Of a stretch of 64,000 bases of DNA, positions 59,995 through 64,000 are shown in pieces. The stretch is from Isoetes taiwanensis (taxonomy: Eukaryota; Streptophyta; Lycopodiopsida; Isoetales; Isoetaceae), in NCBI GenBank assembly GCA_021234155.1, contig JAJEKV010000058.1, forward strand, positions 2,103,060-2,167,059. The letters run 5' to 3'. A model generated the notes under the pieces. It did not search any database, was not told the origin of the DNA, and worked only from the letters and a program-made list of their open reading frames with translations. Every line of letters starts with the position of its first letter. The stretch's first letter is position 1. The position numbers were made by a program, and so were the translations under genes.

Positions 59995-60510
59995 CCATTT
60001 GTATGAGACAATGTACATAGCATAGAATGTAGATACAGCGGATCCTATGCAGTGAAGAGTGTACATATAGCAATTTTTTACAAGCCTCCTCTTACTTCTT
60101 GAATATCAGTTATTTGTTCTAAGTAATTCCATTTTTTTTTACCATTGTTTTTTTGTATTGATTCCATTTGGTCAAGACAACTAGGAGAAAGAGCAATATC
60201 AAAGTGAAGAAGCAAATTTTCATAATAGTTGTTGCTTAATGACACCATTGGAGTTCAGTCCAAACCTTTATGTATAGGGGGATGCGCACCGGTTGCACTT
60301 TCCGATGTAGCCGGTGACCCGCTCCTAGACCATTCCAACATAAATTTCTTGTAGTTATTTATAAGACAGCCATATTTTAAATTTTAAGCCAACCGTGGAA
60401 AAAGGGCCTCAAAACTAAAACCCTAAGTAATCTACCTAAACTATTTTCTTGAAGTCTGCTAAAGATGCCCATATTTGCAATGGCAACCCATAGGATTAGT
60501 GCGGCCCAAA
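59995..60510. other. Spacer between EXORDIUM-like fragment and dephospho-CoA kinase
   Basis: No gene or repeat recognised. AAAACCCTAAG at about 60416 lies in the probable 5' leader of the kinase gene. Confidence 0.4.
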
Positions 60511-61693
60511 ATGCGACTGGTAGGTTTGACCGGAGGTATCGCCTCCGGCAAGAGCACAGTCTCTAAGGAGCTTCAGGACCAGGGCCTGCCTATTATTGAT
60601 GCAGATAAAATAGCCCATGTGAGTACCTGCCAATCTAGATTAGCTCACGTTAGAGCAGATCTGCTGATATTTTCTGAATTTATAGGCCGCATTGGCAAAG
60701 GATACATGGGGATGGAAGAGAGTGTTGTCAATTTTTGGTCCTGAGATCCTTCGTGATGATGGGGAAGTAAATCGTTCTAGGCTTGGCGAGATTGTTTTCT
60801 CTGATTCTGAAAAAACTACAAAAATTGAATTCGTAAGTTCTTCTTTCATTGTCGTGAAGGCTTTGCCACAGTAGAAAATGTAATTGGTCTACGGGGACGT
60901 GATCTTTTCCTCTGCGCAGAAAAAAAGTGTCGATTTAAAAAAGGATAATTGGAGACTGGTAGATTTACAATAGGATACACTTTTCCAATTTCATCACTCT
61001 TATTGGCTTCCGATGTTGTTTTAACATGGACCAGCATTTCAAAGTTACCAGGGTGGCACCTAGAACCCTTTGAGCCCAACTTGAATTGCTTGCCATCTTC
61101 AAGACAATCTCTGAACTGACACACCTGAGTTTCTAACTTAAAAAGGTTTTCATATTAGTTAAACTATGTGCCTTGGAACATATATTGATTATAATTCATA
61201 CTTAACATGTTGGAATTGTGTCATTTAACATGCGAATTGTGTCATTGAATGGTTTTTTACTTCTCTTTGCAGCGCCCTTTCTTTGCCAATACGTTTTGGC
61301 ATGTTTCTGGAAGTTTTCAAGCACTGGATTGCAGGAACAAGGGTAGTCATCCTTGATGTGCCACTCCTATTTGAACACAAACTTAACAGGTTCACAAATC
61401 CAGTGATTGTTGTTTGGGTTGATGAAGAAACTCAAGAGGCACGATTGATTGCGAGAAATGGTTTTTCAAGGGAAGAGGCACAGAATAGGATAAAAGCACA
61501 ACTTCCACTGGAATGGAAACGACAGCATGCCGACATTGTTTTAGATAATTCAGGAACGCTGGAGGAAACAAAAGAAAAAGTTATTGAAGTGAAGAATAAA
61601 TTAGTTGCAACCCAAAGTTGGAAAGAGCTGCTTCTTTCAAGAGGAGGATTTGCAGCTATTGCAATTGTTGGATTACTTCTGTGGATGTCTTGA
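60511..61693 (+). CDS. COAE: Dephospho-CoA kinase (last step of CoA synthesis)
   Basis: The enzyme phosphorylates the 3'-OH of dephospho-CoA with ATP. Exon 1 (60511-60618) encodes MRLVGLTGGIASGKSTVS with the P-loop GGIASGKST, and ends DADKIAH. Exon 2 (60686-60832) encodes AALAKDTWGWKRVLSIFGPE to SEKTTKIEF. Exon 3 (61273-61693) encodes FLEVFKHWIAGTRVVILDVP, LLFEHKL, VIVVWVDEETQEARLIAR and ADIVLDN. A hydrophobic C-terminus (FAAIAIVGLLLW) fits the membrane anchor of plant enzymes. The start was set at MRLVG as in the family. Exons 1+2 end in phase 0, but exon 3 needs two extra bases, so a missed microexon or a frameshift separates them. The total is near the usual 230 residues. Confidence 0.8.
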
Positions 61694-61699
61694 CTTTAT

Positions 61700-62460
61700 T
61701 TTATCTTTGTTGCTCTGAAGTTACAACAAATGCTAAATTTCTGTGCTATAGAATAATATATTGATTGAATACTATCGTTGACCTTGTATAATTTTGTTGT
61801 AACCTTATCCATGGCTAGCAGCAGTATCTTGTTGTTGACCCCAGAGTATTGACTAAATGCAGTAAAAATATCAATAGAAGTCAGGTTCAACACCACTTCT
61901 CTTTAAGGAATGGTCATCCATTTGGACATCTCCAAGCTGTGTGATAATTCCATCCCATGATACAACAGTTTGGTAATTCTTCGAAGATTCTGTTGGCCTC
62001 CTTCCATTCTCCACAGTTAGCATACAGATCAACAAGGGCATTTCCTAATCTGCTTATTAATGCGAATGCCATGTCTAAGAACCTCAGAAATGTTACACTA
62101 TCTGGACGAATGTCTCGGTTTGAATGGTTTGAATATGGTGACTATATCCATTAACCACTGTATTTCAAGTAGGATCACGATTTGGCAAACTATCAAGCAC
62201 CATACATGTCTACTCACCCACAAAATAATATCATATTGTAGCACATTTGCAGCCTGCATGCATCTCGAAAGTTCTATCTCCCCTATGCTACTAGTTGCCC
62301 GGAGTTTTTATAATCAAGTCCAGCCTTTAAAATCTGCTCATAAATGCTCATGCAATGCTCTAAAATACCAATGATGCTACATGTGTTTATGATACTTAGG
62401 ACATGTAAACACAGATGGCCTTGATTCCCACCTCTTGTAATTCTGGATTTATTCATGCTA
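61700..62460 (-). pseudogene. PPR protein pseudogene fragment
   Basis: Reading the - strand from right to left, degraded PPR units appear: QEVGIKA at about 62430; SLPNRDPT-NTVVNGY at about 62190-62150; GNALVDLYANCGEWKEANRI at 62044-61985; then FEELPN, VVSWDGIITQLGDVQ and VEPDF, with IDIFTAFSQYSGVNNK to about 61830. NALVDxYAxCG and VSWxxxI are hallmarks of PLS-type PPR proteins, which process organelle RNA. Several shifts and stops interrupt it. Confidence 0.7.
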
Positions 62461-64000
62461 CGCGAGAAAATGTGCGGGGTTTATGAGATCAGGTATTGTT
62501 CATGCAGTATTGGAAGATAAGATTGTCGGTGTTGATTATTTTAACAATATCAAGATTTCAAGATGCTTTGCGTGACAAAATATATTTTTTTGTATTATAT
62601 AGTCATATAAGTAGCAGCTCAAAGAAAAATTATGCTCACTTATTTGTTTCACAGCGATACAGATATGAACTGCCTGACATTAATCTTGACGAGCATTAAA
62701 TTTGAGATTTAGACCAGGTCAGACCATTTGTGGTCTATGCAGTCTACAAGATCTTTTATTTGATAGTAACAACCACAAGTTATACTTGTGACTTCACATG
62801 TAAAGCAGCTAGAGACGAGTTTTTTGTTTGCTTCAAGTGTCCCATGTCATGACCACATTGGCTTAAAAAGTCACGCTTCAATTTGTGAGCCATGGGACAT
62901 GTCAATCTGGATCAGTTTTGGCATAACTAATACTGTAATATGTTTCTCTCAGCTGTCTCTCACAAGGATCTATTTGTTGTCGGGTATATCTAGGTATTTT
63001 ATAACTTTCATGATTTTATAAAAATATAAATAAAATGAATGGGTACCCTCTCTTATGGCTGGGCAGTGGTCCGGCCGTTTTGAAGGGGCCTAAATGTTTT
63101 TATATACAAGAAATTTATCACGGTGGCCAAGGCCGCCGCGAACATTTCTCTTCCCTGACTTACTCATGCAAGGGCGGATTTGTGTATCTTTAGAATGGTG
63201 CAAAAGATTTTTTCGAAATATAGGACTTAATAATGAAGAATTTGTGTGAGAAGATTCTTTTGTATTGACTTATCTACGTTGAAAAGTGTGGGCGTGAATT
63301 TGAGAACTAGGGGACTTAATTCATGTTGTTGCCTCGTGTTTTTTCGCCAATAGGATAGACGAGGGTTGAGAACATGGGTTTTATTTGAGCATAGTCTCCT
63401 TAAATAAGTTATCCTTGGTTGAAGATAAGATAAGATAAGATAAGAGGTGAAAAAGGGGTGAAAATCAAGCAGTCAACTATGTATTGAACCGTCTTTCTTC
63501 ACCGATTAGCAACGAAAAGAAAGAATGTTATGTCTTCTTAAATTGCAAGAGTCCCATTGTTCTAGAAATAAAATGTGCTAAGAACATGTATATGTGATAA
63601 TTCTGCATCGCGTTCGTTTTGCTTTTTTGGATGTGATATTATTGTATCACTTGAAAAGAATGGCTCATGTCATAACATGTGGACATGTTGGTCTGCAATA
63701 ACATCCTTTTGTATATTGGTTACATTAATATCGTATAAAACATTGATAAACTTTGAACATTACTTATCATTATCAGTGTCTACTCTTCAGATTTCGAAGA
63801 TACAAAGACCTTCCTTGTTCAAGGATTGATTATATTTCCAAGATACAAAGACCTCCTATGTTAGAGGATTGAATAATCAACAGTCATCGATCTCTTCATA
63901 AAAAACTTCTATATCTCTATCATCAACTTGCTGAACCTCTTTTGATGCTTAAATATGCTAGATAACCATAAACCTTAAATTACTCATAATTGTTGCTGCT
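62461..64000. other. Right flank, AT-rich, no gene seen
   Basis: Only short frames occur. A (GATAA)n run lies at 63424-63446. AAGATACAAAGACCTxC with GTTxxAGGATTGA is duplicated at about 63799 and 63840. No promoter or RNA gene could be supported. Confidence 0.4.
63424..63446 (+). repeat. (GATAA)n microsatellite
   Basis: About five AGATA/GATAA units. Confidence 0.85.

Overview
The window is plant nuclear DNA. The evidence is an NRAMP metal transporter with plant-type residues split over 13 exons with short GT-AG introns, a plant-type dephospho-CoA kinase, the C-terminal part of an EXORDIUM/phi-1 protein, a decayed PPR gene, and plant LINE, Ty3, CACTA-like and hAT-like elements. The species cannot be named from the sequence. 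The mix of L1-type LINEs with microsatellite tails and deeply nested insertions suggests a large, transposon-rich genome; a seed-free plant is only a guess.

Region 1 (about 0.47-24.1 kb) is a five-layer nest. An L1-type LINE (copy A, + strand) is split in its ORF1-ORF2 spacer by an 18.5 kb insertion bounded by 25-bp terminal inverted repeats (3897-3921 and 22392-22416). That DNA element carries a 68-bp tandem repeat with a perfect palindromic core. Inside the repeat sits a 14.7 kb LTR retrotransposon on the - strand, with LTRs at 4757-6407 and 17851-19463, TSD AGCTC, a Met-initiator PBS and a purine tract. Inside it sits an hAT-like element (7306-12002, TSD AGGTACAG), and inside that a second LINE (copy B).

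Region 2 (24.1-26.9 kb) is unassigned sequence with one cysteine-rich ORF behind a TATA-like site. Region 3 (26.9-34.8 kb) is LINE copy C, a sister of A. A and C share a small ORF upstream of ORF1 (called ORF0 here), plus ORF1 (DUF4283-like) and ORF2 (endonuclease, RT, zf-RVT). Region 4 (about 35.6-51.4 kb) is LINE copy D of a different L1 group, split by a Ty3/gypsy element (36832-47845) with ~578-bp LTRs. That element has a gag with two CCHC knuckles, a broken PR-RT-RH-IN pol, and nearly 4 kb of extra sequence after pol. A - strand Ty3 integrase fragment follows at 51.4-52.3 kb.

Region 5 (52.4-64 kb) is gene-bearing. It holds an apparently intact NRAMP gene (544 codons), a CACTA-like transposon end touching the truncated EXORDIUM-like fragment, a dephospho-CoA kinase gene whose second splice junction does not keep frame, and a - strand PPR pseudogene. 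The genes are unrelated in pathway (metal uptake, CoA synthesis, cell-wall/growth protein, organelle RNA factor) and show no joint regulation. Nearly all transposon reading frames carry stops or frameshifts, so the repeat part looks inactive.
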